Of a DNA stretch of 64,000 bases, positions 47,517 through 59,349 are shown in pieces. The stretch lies in the NCBI RefSeq assembly GCF_963576615.1, contig NC_088711.1, forward strand, positions 64,141,248 to 64,205,247, read 5' to 3'. Under the pieces are notes generated by a model. It was not told the origin of the DNA. It saw only the letters and a list, made by a program, of their open reading frames with translations, and did not search any database. Each line of letters opens with the position of its first letter. The first letter of the stretch is position 1. A program made the position numbers and the translations under genes. The DNA is from Watersipora subatra (lineage: Eukaryota > Bryozoa > Gymnolaemata > Cheilostomatida > Watersiporidae).

Positions 47517-48366
47517 TTGTAGCATATCACAGGCTGTATAGTTGAGTGATGGTAGAAAGGTGAGTAAGCTAGCTTAAGTGTGGTGATATTAAAGAGAAAG
47601 AGCGCTATAAGTAAAGAAGTAATCTACACTTACAACAGTAGTAGAGTAACTCCCATAATAAGATGGTAGCAATAAACACAGACCACCATGGCTGGCCTAC
47701 TGATGTTGTGGGAATTGATGCCAGGATAACCTATAATGATGAGTATTCCAGGTATCTAACTCATGACTTTTTGCTCCAACCTGTGTAGGTACACAGGTTA
47801 GAGCAATATTTTATTCTACATGCACAATGGAAGTGCGGAATTAAAATTTTCAAACAATTTGTTTCAGTGCTTATTTAACCGGATTAGCTTTCCGGTTTCC
47901 GGTGGAGCGCTTTTTGCCTTGGGTTCACTATAATTTTCATCCAAACTTGTAAAAATCTTTTCTTAACTGATTCGAAGATAAAACCTAGCGATGCTGCTCT
48001 CAAATGTGACCTTCACATTTTTGGCGATGTAGTGGCCACAGCAAACTGATTGATGTGCTCAACTCACAAAGATTACTCATAATTCAAGGAAGAAATTTGC
48101 TAATAGGTCTACTTGTATCTCAAGTTTATTGCATGTTGAGGCACTCGTATGCAGATGTATGGCTGTATATTATACTGAGCAAATATAAATGTGTTTGTTT
48201 AGCAGCATCATCTATTTGAACGTCACTGTTAATAAAATGGTACACTAGAATAGTTGAAAAAAGGGAACCATGGCGTTCAAATAGAGATTTTACGAGAACT
48301 CTGTTGTTGTAACTTTGGTGGATGTGGATGATGTGGATGATACCCCCTAAATATTTATTTCTGCAG
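47517..48366 (+). other. Intron-2-like part of the duplicate
   Basis: Related to parent intron 2 at both ends but lacking its 35.5-36.1 kb part, including the GA tract. It contains a short hairpin (AACCTGTGT / ACACAGGTT near 47,778-47,800) and ends with the same TTTATTTCTGCAG acceptor. Confidence 0.7.
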
Positions 48367-50231
48367 GCAGAGCAATCTTTGGAGATGTCAGATGTAAATA
48401 CTTCTGAGGGTGTAGAGGAGAACTACAGAGACACATTCATTACTTACAAAAATATTGGTTCAGTGTACCTGGCTTTGAGTGAGTATAAGAAAGCATTGCA
48501 ATACTCTAACAAAGCTCTGAGCATGAACAAGGCTTTATACCCTGATATCAAGCATGCGATTGCAGACAGAAGTGTTAATAACTTTGGATTGGCTGATAAC
48601 TAGCTGAGTAATTATGAGCAAGACAACTGCTATGAATTATCAGACATGTTATAGAAGCAAATATGGAATATGAAATAGTTGCCATACATCTTGATATTGC
48701 TGCCAACTACAATAACATAGGTTCAATGTACAACTCTTTGGGTGACTACAGAGCAGAATTAAAATATCAAAAAAAAAGCATTAGACATGCTATAGGCTTT
48801 GTATGGAAAGTATACCTACAATACCGATATTGCAATCTCCTACAATAACATTGGTTTAGTATACCACTCCATGGGCGACTACAGACGAGCATTAGAATAT
48901 TACAAGAAAGCATTAGACATGCTAAAAGCTGTGTATGGAGAGGATACCAACCATACTGAAATCGCTGCCTTCTACAACATACAACTCTATGGGTGACTAC
49001 AGACAAGCACTAGCATTTCACAAGAAATCATTAAACATGTTAAAAGCTGTGTATGCAGAGGGTACCAACCATGCTGATATTGCTAACTCCTACGGTAACA
49101 CCGGTTCAGTATACCACTGCTTGGGTGACTACAGACAAGAATTAGAATATCAGCAGAAAGTATTAGACATGCGAAAGGCTTTGTATGGAAAGGATACCTA
49201 CAATACCGATATTGCTACCTCTTACAGTAACATTGGTATAGTATACCACTCCTTGGATGACTACAGACAAGCATTAGAATATCATAAAAAAGCATTAGAG
49301 TCTCAAAAGGCTGTGTATAGAGAGAATACCAACCATACTGAAAATGCTTCCTCCTATAGTAACATTGGTTCAGTATACTACTCTTTGGGTGACTACATAC
49401 AAGCATTAGAATATCATAAGAAAGCATTAGACATGTTAAAGGCTGTGTATGGAAAGGATACCAACCATACTGATATTGCTACCTCCTGCAATAACATCGG
49501 TTCAGTATACAACTCCTTGGGTGACTACAGACAAGCATAAGAAAATCACAAAAAAGCATTAGACATGCAAAAGGCTGTGTATGGAATAGATACCAACCAT
49601 ACTTGTATTGCTACTACCTACAATAACATTGGTGCAACATACAACTCTATGGGTGACTACAGACAAGCACTAGCATATCACAAGAAACCATTAAACATGT
49701 TAAAAGCTTGTATGCAGAGGGTACCAACCATGCTGATATTGCTAACTCTTACGGTAACACCGGTTCAGTGTACAACTTTCTGGGTGACTACAGACAAGTA
49801 TAGATCATCACATGAAATCATTAGACATGCAAAAGGCTGTGTATGGAGAAGATACCAACCGCACTGATATTGCTACCACCTACAATAATATATGTGCAAC
49901 ATACAACTCCGTGGGTGACTACAGACGAGCACTAGAATATCACAAGAAAGCATTAGACATGCTCAAGGCCGTGTATAGAAAGGATGCCAACCATATGTAC
50001 ATTGCTGCCTCCTACAACAACATTGGTTCAGTATACCACTCCTTGGGTGAATACAGACAAGCATTAGAATATCTCATAAAGGCATTGCAAATGAAAGAGG
50101 CTGCGTATAAAAAGGGTACGAAACATCTTGGTATTGCTAGCATCTACGGTAAAATTGGTTTAGCATACTACCACTTGGGAGAATACAAACAAGCATTAGA
50201 ATTTTACACCAAAGAATTAAACATGCTATAG
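48367..50231 (+). pseudogene. Exon-3-like TPR array of duplicated gene, broken
   Basis: Starts A-E-Q-S-L-E-M-S-D-V like the parent exon 3 and carries about ten 44-residue TPRs ending N-M-L-stop at 50231. The frame is broken at a TAG at 48601-48603, near 48,780, near 48,975, at a TAA at 49538-49540, and near 49,710 and 49,800. Individual repeats remain well conserved. Its repeat order differs from the parent and lacks the 528-bp duplication, so the parent duplication came after the copies separated. Confidence 0.9.
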
Positions 50232-51895
50232 ACAATGCATGGAGAGGATAACATTAATGCTGATATTGCTAGTAGCTAAATTGCACCTAGCTCAACATGT
50301 TTCTTGTAGGGTCACCACACACAAGCATAAAAATGTGAGTTCAAGGCATCAGGTATGAAGCTCAAGATTAATGACAGGAATTCAGCTCATCCTCGTGATA
50401 AAAGTAACAAAGAGGCAGAGAGAGATTGTAAATAAATTAGTAACATCAACCACAACAGAGACGATCACATCAGACATGTAGCCTCACACACAAAAGATAA
50501 CAATGATGACTCATATACTTGTCAGTTAAAGATGCCTATCCATGTAACCAGGGATCATAACATTTTACTTTAATTCCTAAGGGTTGGATACGACTCGTCC
50601 CTTATCAACCTGCCCCTTGCTATATAACTACCAGCAACCATTAGGCAGTGCGAGTTGACGTTCTGCTGGCTCACTTTTTACTCCTCACCTACTATTTTCA
50701 TATTTCATACTGCTTATTATGGTTTCATTTGATCGGCTAGCCTACTATATCCTAACTTAAAAGTTTCATGTTTATAAAAATATGATTATGAATAAACTCA
50801 TATTTTCTTGTCAGATGTTCCACTACCTTAATATAGTGCGTAGCCATCTTGGGATGTACTTCGATGGCACACAATGACATTGACCTCTATAAAAGCTATT
50901 GTAAATTACATCTTACTATATAAAATAAAGGAATAAGCTTAAACAGCTCAGGAAAAAATTTGATACGTATAAATTTACGATAAATTTGATTTGTATAGCA
51001 AAACTAAAATTGATAAATAAACTTGGCAAGGCAGTTTTATAACATTTTCTAAATAAAGCATCAACTAATTCATTCTTTAACACAGAATTATGAGAACAAC
51101 AACAAACATTTTCATGCCTTTTATTGTTTCAAAAATGTTCACGGTGAGTACACCTCACTCTCTCGCTCGCCATCGCTCTCTCGTTCGCCATCACTCTCTC
51201 GCTTACCATCACTCTCTCATTGGCCATCATTCTCTCTTGCTTGCCATCGACCTCTTTCTTTCGCCATTTCTCTCCTGTTCACCATTGCTCCCTCTCGCCA
51301 TTGCTTTCTCTCTTACTGTTGTTTTCTTGCCGTCACTCGCTCGCCGTCGTTATCTCGCTCGCCGTTGCTCTCTCCCTTGTTGTCACTCTCTCACCGTCGC
51401 TCTCTTGCCTTCGCTATCTCACTTGCATCGTTCTCTTTTGATGGTGAGAAAGGAGCAATGGCGAACGATGGCGAGCTTGCCGCCATTCACTGTTGTTTGC
51501 CACCACTCGTTTTCGATTACTGTTGCTCGCCGTTCCTCACCCATTGATTGCTGTTGCTTGGCGATCGATGAGCAATGCTCAATGATCATTCGACCAATAA
51601 CATCAATGACTAATCTTGGTAAACAAAAATGGTTCAAATGGTTATCTTTATGAAAGTCGACAATTCGTACAAAATGTTACTCTTGTTAAAGAAGATTCCC
51701 TTGATGAGTTAGATAAATAAAAATTGTAGTGATGAGTACAAAGTAGATACTGCATTTAAGCATTTATACATTCAGCTTAGCAAGACTTACATAACTAGAT
51801 CTGTAAGTTGTAGCAAACTAACAAGCATTTTTAGTAGACTCCCTTGCTAAGCAATTGTTATATCACACAGGATGCTATACAACGTATTATTCTAT
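50232..51895 (+). repeat. 3' flank of the segmental duplicate
   Basis: Continuous similarity to 38618-40105: the UTR, the polyadenylation region (AATAAA 50791-50796), the CTCGCCATCG minisatellite (51150-51560) and the sequence up to the SINE. Small indels separate the copies throughout. Confidence 0.8.
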
Positions 51896-52056
51896 ATATA
51901 TATATATATATAATTCTCAGAGTTTGTCGTTTATCTGTTTAAATATCTGTCTGTACAGTTATAGCTATCAAAATCTCGAAGTGAAAAACTCACTAGCTGC
52001 TGGATTTGAACTCACAGAGATTGTCACTGCAAGTTTCTAACCACACATTTAACCTT
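51896..52056 (-). mobile_element. tRNA-derived SINE, copy 3, head truncated
   Basis: A (TA)n tail at 51,896-51,911 and a body as in copies 1 and 2. The B-box-like GTTCAAATCC is at about 52,000-52,010 (minus). It ends abruptly at 52,056, before the A box, where the pyrimidine tract starts. Confidence 0.7.
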
Positions 52057-52622
52057 CCTCTCTCTCCCCCTTTTTCTTTCCTTCTCTCTATTCAACTTCC
52101 TCTCTCCCCCCTCTCTCCCTTCCCTCTCTCTCCCCGCTTTATCTCTCTCTCCCCCTCTCTCTTTCTCCGCTTCTCTCTCCTCCCTCCTTTCTCTCTCTCC
52201 CTCTCTCTTCACCCCTCTCTCCCCTTTCTTCCCCCTCTCTCACTCTTCCCCCTTTCTTTCTCTCCCCTTCCCCCTCTCTCTCTCGCCCTGCTCTCTTCCC
52301 TCTTTATTTACCCCTTCCTCTCTCTCCACCTCTCTCCTCCTCTCTCTTCCCCTTCTCTCTTTTCCCCTCTTTCTCCCTTCCCCTCTCTTTCCCTCTTCTC
52401 TCTCCTCACTCACTCCCCCTCTCTCTCTCCCTCGCATGAACTCCACTCTCTTCCTCCCCTCTCTCTCCCTCCCCCTCTCTCTCCCCATCTCTTCTTCCCC
52501 ATCTCTGTCTCCCTCCCCTTCCCTTTTCCTCTGTTTCCTTCTCCCTTTTTTTCTTTTCACACTTTCCATCTCTCTCCCACTTTCCAACTCTCTCTCTCCC
52601 ACTCTCTCAATTTTTCTTCAAA
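52057..52622. repeat. ~565-bp polypyrimidine tract
   Basis: Almost pure C/T on the + strand (CTCTCTCCCC and similar), with only a few purines. The long open frames on both strands (Ser/Leu/Pro-rich on +, Glu/Arg/Gly-rich on minus) are composition artefacts. Confidence 0.9.
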
Positions 52623-52629
52623 ATAAAAT

Positions 52630-53260
52630 ATTTCATTGTATTAACCTTTCCGCCATTCTATTCTAAAGCTCTGTCAGTGCAGATACTAGACTGGTAATCT
52701 ATTCCTAAAATACTTTTAGAAGGGATCAATCATACTAATTCTTAGATAGTTCTATCATTGATTAAATTTTATTATTATTGTTAATAAAAATCAACACAAT
52801 TACTCAGTGAGTCAGATATTCCAAATTCAAGATGGTAGACACTTGAGTCACAAGAAATCATTTGCTGTTGCTGGTGCTTGTTCTAAACTTACTTAGGAGG
52901 CTGCAGCGCTATTTCTGTCTGTTTTATTAATTCTACTGACTGACTTACACTCCCATTATTAGATCATTACATCAATCAGGAACAAGGCACCACAGCCCAT
53001 TACATCAATTAGTGCAGTGCATAGCCTTAACCCTTCAGTTTTTACCTACCACTGAATAGTTTTCTAAATAGATACCCGTAATGTTTCCATACTAATTCAC
53101 ATATCTGCTGTGTAGCTTGCATGCATGTGTTATCCTAAGATGTTTTTGAGATGCACAGAAACATTGCAGTATAATTGCTTTCACTATCTAGGAGCACCAA
53201 TAACCCACAGGATGAAAATATTCGATGGATTTAATAATTCGCAATTTTGCGAACAGACAA
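52630..53260. other. Non-coding, no feature recognised
   Basis: AT-rich sequence without open frames of note. Confidence 0.4.
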
Positions 53261-53261
53261 T

Positions 53262-53330
53262 TCCGCGAATTATTAAATTTCGTGAATAATTAAATTTCGC
53301 GAATAATTAAATTTCGCGAATAATTAGTTC
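53262..53330 (+). repeat. 17-bp repeat TTCGCGAATAATTAAAT
   Basis: About four copies with one or two changes. Each unit contains the palindrome TTCGCGAA. Confidence 0.8.
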
Positions 53331-53905
53331 TATTTTTAAACACAAGGGAAAATAACTACTGCCTCAAGTTAAAAACTATTTGTTAGGCAAAAGTAGTAAA
53401 CGTAGCCAAGTTCCAAATTTTTTTAAGTCATCGCCGGGGCTTTGCGTTAACCCTATTGCCAATGCATCACACCTTTTTACAAAATTATTCAAGGCTGTCA
53501 CAAGGTATTCGGAATTTGGCCCGGCATCATCAAAAAAAGTCTCCTGCAATTCTTAAGTTGAAAAAACTCATAACTTACCACAAGTTGTTCGTTCATCTAA
53601 AGGCCTCCAAATCGATGAACATTCATGAAAGCCTCTGGATGAAGCCAAAAATTTATACACGGAGCTTAGCATGATCGACGTAAAATTTTTAGCTAAACAG
53701 AAACCTAAACACGTGGTATATGCGATACTTTATTGCTAGCAGCTTTCACGGATTGACAGGCACTATCTGTTACCATCACAGAGGGGTACCATACGGAATG
53801 AGTTCAACAAGGCAGGAATATTGAAAACATGATTATATTATATATATTCATATGTAAAGATATATATATATATTCAGAATATTTATATATTCTGAATATA
53901 TATTA

Positions 53906-54046
53906 GGTCACAGAAAACCTTTACAACATCTATATAGATTTATGTCTATATATAAAATATGCATATATTCATAATATATATATATATATATACATATTTT
54001 ATATACAGACATAAATATATATATATTGTAAAGATTTTGGGTGACC
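53906..54046. mobile_element. 141-bp palindromic AT-rich MITE
   Basis: GGTCACAGAAAACCTTTACA at the left mirrors TGTAAAGATTTTGGGTGACC at the right. The inner arms also pair (TTTATGTCTATATATAAA against its complement). It is nearly all stem. An independent AT palindrome lies just left of it (about 53,863-53,903). Confidence 0.75.
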
Positions 54047-54164
54047 TTCACTTTCCTCCACTAGTACAGGACTTGATGCATGAATTTATACATATATTTT
54101 TGCTTAGTTTATAAGTTGTATAAGAATGCTCAAGTAACAGGCAATGATCTCTCTCAAGTAACAG

Positions 54165-54545
54165 ACAAAGCCTCGATCCCTTTCTTGATCGCTCGATTTC
54201 TCTCTTAATCGCTCGATCCCTCCCTTGATCGCTCGACTCCTCTCAGGATCGCTCAATCCCTCTCTTAATCGCTCGACTCTTCTTTTGATCACTCAATCCC
54301 TCTCTTTTGATCGCTCGACTCCTCTCTTGATCGCTCGACCCCTCTCTTTTGATCGCTCGACTCCTCTCTTGATCGCTCGACCGCTCCTTTGATCGCTCGA
54401 CCCCTCTCTTGATCGTTCGACCCCTCTTTTGATCGCTCAATCCCTCTCTTGATCGCTCAACCCCTCTCTTGATTAGTCAAACCCTCTATGGATCACTTGA
54501 TCCCTTTCTTGATCACTCGATCTCTCTCCCTCTATCTCACTTTTG
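54165..54545 (-). repeat. 20-bp GATC-rich minisatellite
   Basis: About eighteen copies of CTTGATCGCTCGACCCCTCT-type units, blending into CT/GATC-rich sequence to about 54,740. Minus-strand frames (R-A-I-K-R-G-I-E-R-S-type) are repeat artefacts. Confidence 0.9.
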
Positions 54546-54849
54546 ATCATTCGATCTCATTCGATCTCTGTTTCCACCTCTTATTTGATCTCTTTCTCAT
54601 TTTCTGTCTCAATTTCTCTCTCACAATATCTCTTTTTTTCGATCTCCCTTGAAATTTCTTGATCTCTCTCAATTTTTTTCAAACTCTCAATCTTTCTCAA
54701 TATCTTTCGATCTATCTCACTATCTCTGGATGTCACTCTCTCAATCTTTTTCCTGAGAGAGACCTCAAGACTGATCCTTAACATCACTTTTTGTCTACCT
54801 AATACTAAAGCAGTGCATAGGATGTGCTGCCACCTTGACAAGTTACAGC

Positions 54850-55858
54850 CAGAGGAATATAATGTTCTTAGCTAATTTTAATAGTGCAAGATAAGCTTAT
54901 CAGAACAAACTCTGTATTTTTCACCCACTCACCTCATAGAAAAACAAAAGTAGAAATTAGAGGTTAGTGCATAATTGTATCTTAAAAAGTATCTCCAAAG
55001 TACAAGTCGTAAAACAGAAACTTACCAAAGTGTTTTATTTACAGCATTACGCGATTTAGAAAAAGTATTTAGTGGAAACATTCATAAGGCTTTAGAAAAT
55101 GACTCAAACTAATTTAATTCCGATCAAAAAATTAACTATTCAACTCCTAATACTTTTTCATCATATGTTGTGTAAGAATTGATTCAATTCAAAATTCATT
55201 GCAAAGCAATGAATTGATATTTAATTCTTAAATATCCTATCTTCATTGACTCAACTCTATTAAACTTTTCTAAATAACGAAATCAATTCTTACAAAAGTC
55301 AACCTATGAGAACATATCAAAATAGCAATAAACCACAATTATTAATTTAGCTCAGTCAATTGACTGTTTGTATAGCAAATATCAACTTCATTATGGATTT
55401 CATTGCTTTTTTGGATGGACTTAAGTCGTGCCTACTATTTTTTGCTGGCGTACACTCGTTTTTTTTTGTATGAACAGAGTTTTTCTCATATTAATTCAAT
55501 TTAAAGTCTTTTAGAATCATCAAACGATTATGCACAAGAATCAATGCATTTGAAAAACAAAAATAATGATTAATATTTTTGTAGTTTAGTGAAACTGGCT
55601 GCAAAAAAAGCGCTTTCGTTTTGCAAGTTGACAAAAATGCAGGTACACATTATCTAATATAAAAATTTAGTAGTAAAAAATGTCTTTGATTAAGTGTTGA
55701 TGAATGTCACTAACAGAAATACGTTTAGGTTGCTGTTCACAATTTTTTTTATTCATCCTTCATCAGAAATTACAAAAATTGAAACCACAATTTTATGTTG
55801 TCGTGTGAGTAAAGGAAAAACTATGTACAGTACTCGTAACTTGTATCAGTTGTATGGT
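54850..55858. other. Non-coding, no feature recognised
   Basis: AT-rich. A small palindrome ATTCATTGC-AAA-GCAATGAAT lies near 55,192-55,212. Nothing else is identifiable. Confidence 0.4.
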
Positions 55859-55863
55859 GTTGG
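55859..55863. other. Target-site duplication GTTGG (left)
   Basis: GTTGG precedes the left LTR. The same five bases follow the right LTR at 59564-59568. Confidence 0.8.
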
Positions 55864-56072
55864 TGTTATATTGCTGTGGGAGCAATAAAGCACTCACCGT
55901 GAACTCAAGATCACAAGAGGCCGTCAGCTTGGTCTCCAGTCGCTATATAGCGATGGGGGGTCACGTGTCTCCTAGACGTCTAAGCCGTAGCTTCCCGTAG
56001 CTATAACTTCTAGTAGTCTATTTAGCCTGTGGTTCTTTATTCCTGAATGTGTTACAGTATGAATATATAACA
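55864..56072 (-). repeat. 3' LTR of second gypsy element
   Basis: A 209-bp LTR starting TGTTATATTGCTGTGGG and ending GAATATATAACA; the ends form an 8-bp inverted repeat TGTTATAT/ATATAACA. It matches 59350-59563 closely. A purine run (element sense GAAAAAAAGGGCA) directly inside it fits a polypurine tract. Confidence 0.9.
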
Positions 56073-56384
56073 TGCCCTTTTTTTCAAGACTACACTGCTT
56101 AATTTAAAATCTAAATACGAACTCTAATTCCAAAACACTCAAATTTACCCAAGTGCAACCACTATTAGCAGAACAAATAATCTCTCAAGAGGAGCGTTAT
56201 ATTCAATGAAGCAGGGTTATCAAGCCAAGCAGGTTAGATAATCACAAAAGCTTCAAATCATAGTTACCATTTCGAAGATGAGATGAATATCTCTCTACTC
56301 ACCCAATATTCTGTTTACTTACTCGTCTTTCCTTCAGTCATCAGTTATCGCAAATTTAACAGTTTTAATCGCAACCCAATCCGT

Positions 56385-57518
56385 CTCAATCTACCTCATC
56401 TCCATTTAGCAAACCACCTTCCTCCATACTGGCAGTATCCCCATACCAATCGGCCTTCTCATGCTCCTCCTCCATTGCCACCAGGTTATCTGAAACTTTT
56501 GACTCAGAACCAGCAAGCTGGTCGTCATTGCCACTCTGAACTTTTGGCTCAGAACCAGCAAGCTGGTCGTCATTGCCACTCTGAACTTTTGGCTCAGGAC
56601 CAGTAAGCTGATCGTCATTGCCACTCTTTCCGGAGCTTTTAGCTTGGACCTCCTATTTGGGTTCCTCAACCTTACTCTCCTCACAACTAGCATCTCTGCT
56701 AGGGACTACTCTCACAACGGAGGTTTCAGGTTGGATCTCCTCTTTGGATTCCTCAACCTTACTCTCCTTTCTAGTAGTCGTTACGGAACTCGCGCTCCTT
56801 GCACCCCTTCTCTGAGCCCTCTTTTGCTTTACAGCAGCCAAGTGCAACAGAGCCTCTCTATACTCCTTCTCACTCTCAATCTCCTCATCCAACTCTCTCT
56901 CTCGTCCTTTTCTATAGCAGACAATGCGCGCTTGTACTGCTCCTCTACTGGTCTCCTCTTATGCAAGAGCATAGCTTTCCTCTGCTCGATGGCAGCCTCG
57001 GTCGAAACAGACTCTGACTTCATCTCTTCTACAAAACTATCCATTTTAGCAACAAAGGGTAAACTCGAACTAGGCTTCTTCAACTTAGAATCCGGTCCCC
57101 TATTGTTACTCTCCTCTACCCTACGCTTAATACCCGCTGCAATATCTCTATAGGAAGACCCACCAAGAGGACATCCTTCAAGTCCATGGTCTAACTTCCC
57201 ACAAAATCTACACAATTTCTTCTTGCAATCTACCGTATAATGTCCTTGACCTTTACAATTATAACAAATAAATCCAGGACACTGAGCAGCATAGTGGTCT
57301 CTAAAGCTTTTGCAGACAACACACTTAATGTTACCTGGCTTACCGTACACTTCTTTCTTACCTTCGCTCTCGTTCTTACCCGACTCACTCCCCTTCTGCT
57401 TACTAAACACTGTGTTACCTTCTGAATCCTTCGTCACCTTCACACCTCCACCCCTGCCTCTACCTGCACCGCCGCTCTCAGCACCACCACCTCCCGGCGA
57501 AGCGCCAGCACTCTTCAT
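56385..57518 (-). pseudogene. CCHC zinc-knuckle ORF downstream of integrase
   Basis: The minus-strand frame begins M-K-S-A-G-A-S-P-G-G-G-G, is Gly/Ser-rich, and then carries three zinc knuckles: C-V-V-C-x5-H-x4-C, C-Y-N-C-K-G-Q-G-H-Y-T-V-D-C and C-R-F-C-G-K-L-D-H-G-L-E-G-C. A charged helical tail follows (E-K-E-Y-R-E-A-L-L), with a frameshift near 56.89 kb. After a TAG near 56.65 kb come three 15-residue repeats (S-G-N-D-D-Q-L-A-G-S-E-P-K-V-Q). It is Gag-nucleocapsid-like but lies 3' of integrase in the same element and strand, where an env would be expected. It could be a displaced Gag, a captured gene or a novel ORF3. Confidence 0.7.
56497..56630 (-). repeat. 45-bp tandem repeat, three copies
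   Basis: The unit contains GAACCAGCAAGCTGGTCGTC and CATTGCCACTCTGAAC-type sequence on the + strand. Forty-five is a multiple of three, so the repeat preserves the zinc-knuckle ORF frame and encodes S-G-N-D-D-Q-L-A-G-S-E-P-K-V-Q. Confidence 0.9.
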
Positions 57519-57571
57519 AAGTGATAGAGAAGTAAGATTGGTCTGATATCAATCTGAAACTATAAACAAGG

Positions 57572-57793
57572 TCATTTATAATATTCCATACCAAATTTTT
57601 TAGGTGGTTTACTAACTCGACCTGAGCTAGTGACAACAGGTTCTCTACTAAGAGGCACAAATTTACTTCTAGAATTTCTCTCAACAACAGAAGTTTCCCC
57701 GTCGTGTTCACTGATGCCAGGAGTTTTCTCCACGTGCTCAGCTAAACCAGGAGTTTCCTCTCCTTGCTCAAGAATCCCTAAATCAGGGATCAT
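57572..57793 (-). pseudogene. Pol C-terminal tail of second gypsy element
   Basis: A short acidic repeat region (E-E-T-P-G-L-A-E-H, E-K-T-P-G-I-S-E-H) then S-S-G-R-V-S-K-P-P-K-K-F-G-M-E-Y-Y-K-stop. The G-R-x-x-K-P-P ending is common at the end of gypsy Pol polyproteins. It is in frame with the integrase piece except for one TAG near 57,911. Confidence 0.75.
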
Positions 57794-57910
57794 GTTCTCT
57801 TGACTTTCGGATAAACCGTTAACATTTTCTACTATTTCTGAGTTGCCCTCTTTTGAGTAGTAGCTACCGAAGGGGAGAAAATTATCCTCAGAAGAGTCAG
57901 ATAATGTGTT

Positions 57911-58917
57911 CTAGTCATCCGAGTTCAACAAAAACAAATGTTTTCTATTTCTGCGTATTTCACTCATGCCTACATTGACCCAGTAACTTCCAGGGGATTT
58001 ATCCTTTCTCAAAACTATACTTCTTGAACTTACATCAGGAGGAGCTTTTACATAAACCATTTGACCAGGTTTTAACTCGTCTAGCTTTGAAACTCTATAC
58101 TTTTTATCCCACCGTTTCTTAATTTTCTTTTTACGTCTAATTTCATTTTCTTCAAACAGTTCATAGTCTACATCACTTTTATATGGGCAGCCTAAGTTTG
58201 ATTTAATAGCTTGACCAAAAATCAGATCACTTGGCGTATATCCTGAAGCCAAAGGTGTAGTCCTATACGCAGACAAAGCCACATCTTTATCTCGACTTTT
58301 CTCCCATAATCCTTTAACAATTTTTACGGCGCTTTCTGCTAAACCGTTAGAACAAGGATACCGGGAGCTACTAGTAGTTAGAATGAAACCCATTTTCTCT
58401 CCAAAGTTTCTAAATTCTTTACTAGCATAACAAGTTCCATTATCAGACCTGATAACGTTGGGTATACCAAATCGAGAAAAAAGATACTTGAGTACTCAAA
58501 TTATCTCTCTTGCAGTTTGAGATTCTATATGCAGACATTCTATCCACTTTGAATAATAGTCTATAGCTATCAGATAATATTCGTTATCAAACACAAGTAT
58601 ATCCGAACCTATCACCTCCCATGGTTTAGAAGGCATTTCTGATTCGTACATGGGCTGGTGTTTAACTTGACCATGCATAATGCAAACATTACATCTACTT
58701 ATATAATCTGCAATCTCCTTACTATAACCAAAAATGACGCTGAGCCCATCTGCGACATGTCGCGGCCTTGATGACCTTCATGACAAATTTCCAAATACTG
58801 CGGTCTTAATGACTTAGGAATATACAGCCTAGAGTCATATAACAATATATTATTATAAATACTTAATGTCTGTCTAGATCCATATAAACCTATCAGTTCT
58901 TTACTAGAACCATCCAA
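57911..58917 (-). pseudogene. Gypsy integrase, frame-broken
   Basis: Three pieces. 58699-58917 has the zinc-domain H-E-G-H-Q-G. 58496-58678 has the first catalytic Asp in V-I-G-S-D-I-L and then I-A-I-D-Y-Y-S-K-W-I-E. The last piece has R-S-D-N-G-T (about 58,440) and, in 57911-58393, G-L-A-E-S-A-V-K-I-V-K with the Glu. The D-D-E residues are therefore preserved although frames are interrupted near 58.70 and 58.50 kb. Confidence 0.85.
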
Positions 58918-58926
58918 TTCAGATGG

Positions 58927-59346
58927 TCAACCAGAATATAAATACTCTATACACTTGAGAGCATCTGAATCTTTACTAACCTCTTCTCTTAGTTTCTCTT
59001 CTTTAACGTCCCCATATGCAAAAGAGGAAACTATCGAGTTAACATAAGCTTCTACCTTATTACAAACAGCTTTACTTACCTCATCACAAACAGCACCACT
59101 GTTCGGACGGCTAAGCAAATCAGCAATGAACATATCTTTTCCAGGAGTGTGAAAAATATCATAATCATATCTCATTAGTCTTAACTTAAAACGTTGTACT
59201 CTTACAGGTTGCTTAGACAAATCCTTTTTACCTAAAATCGCAATTAAAGGCTTATGGTCCGTCTCTATTTCAAATTTTCTACCAACTAAATAGTAATCAA
59301 ACTTCTCACATGCCCATGTCGTAGCTAAAGCTTCCTTTTTGACCAT
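58927..59346 (-). pseudogene. Gypsy RNase H, N-terminally truncated
   Basis: A 139-codon frame: K-E-A-L-A-T-T-W-A-C-E-K-F-D-Y-Y-L, F-E-I-E-T-D-H-K-P-L and I-A-D-L-L-S-R-P. Its upstream part stops at a junction with the LTR (CCATGG|CTGGGGG); everything before the K-E-A-L motif is gone. Confidence 0.85.
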
Positions 59347-59349
59347 GGC

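Noticed and set aside
52006-52626. 206-codon Ser/Pro/Leu frame and the opposite Glu/Arg frame
   Set aside because: Both are read from a polypyrimidine/polypurine tract with no start context or domain.
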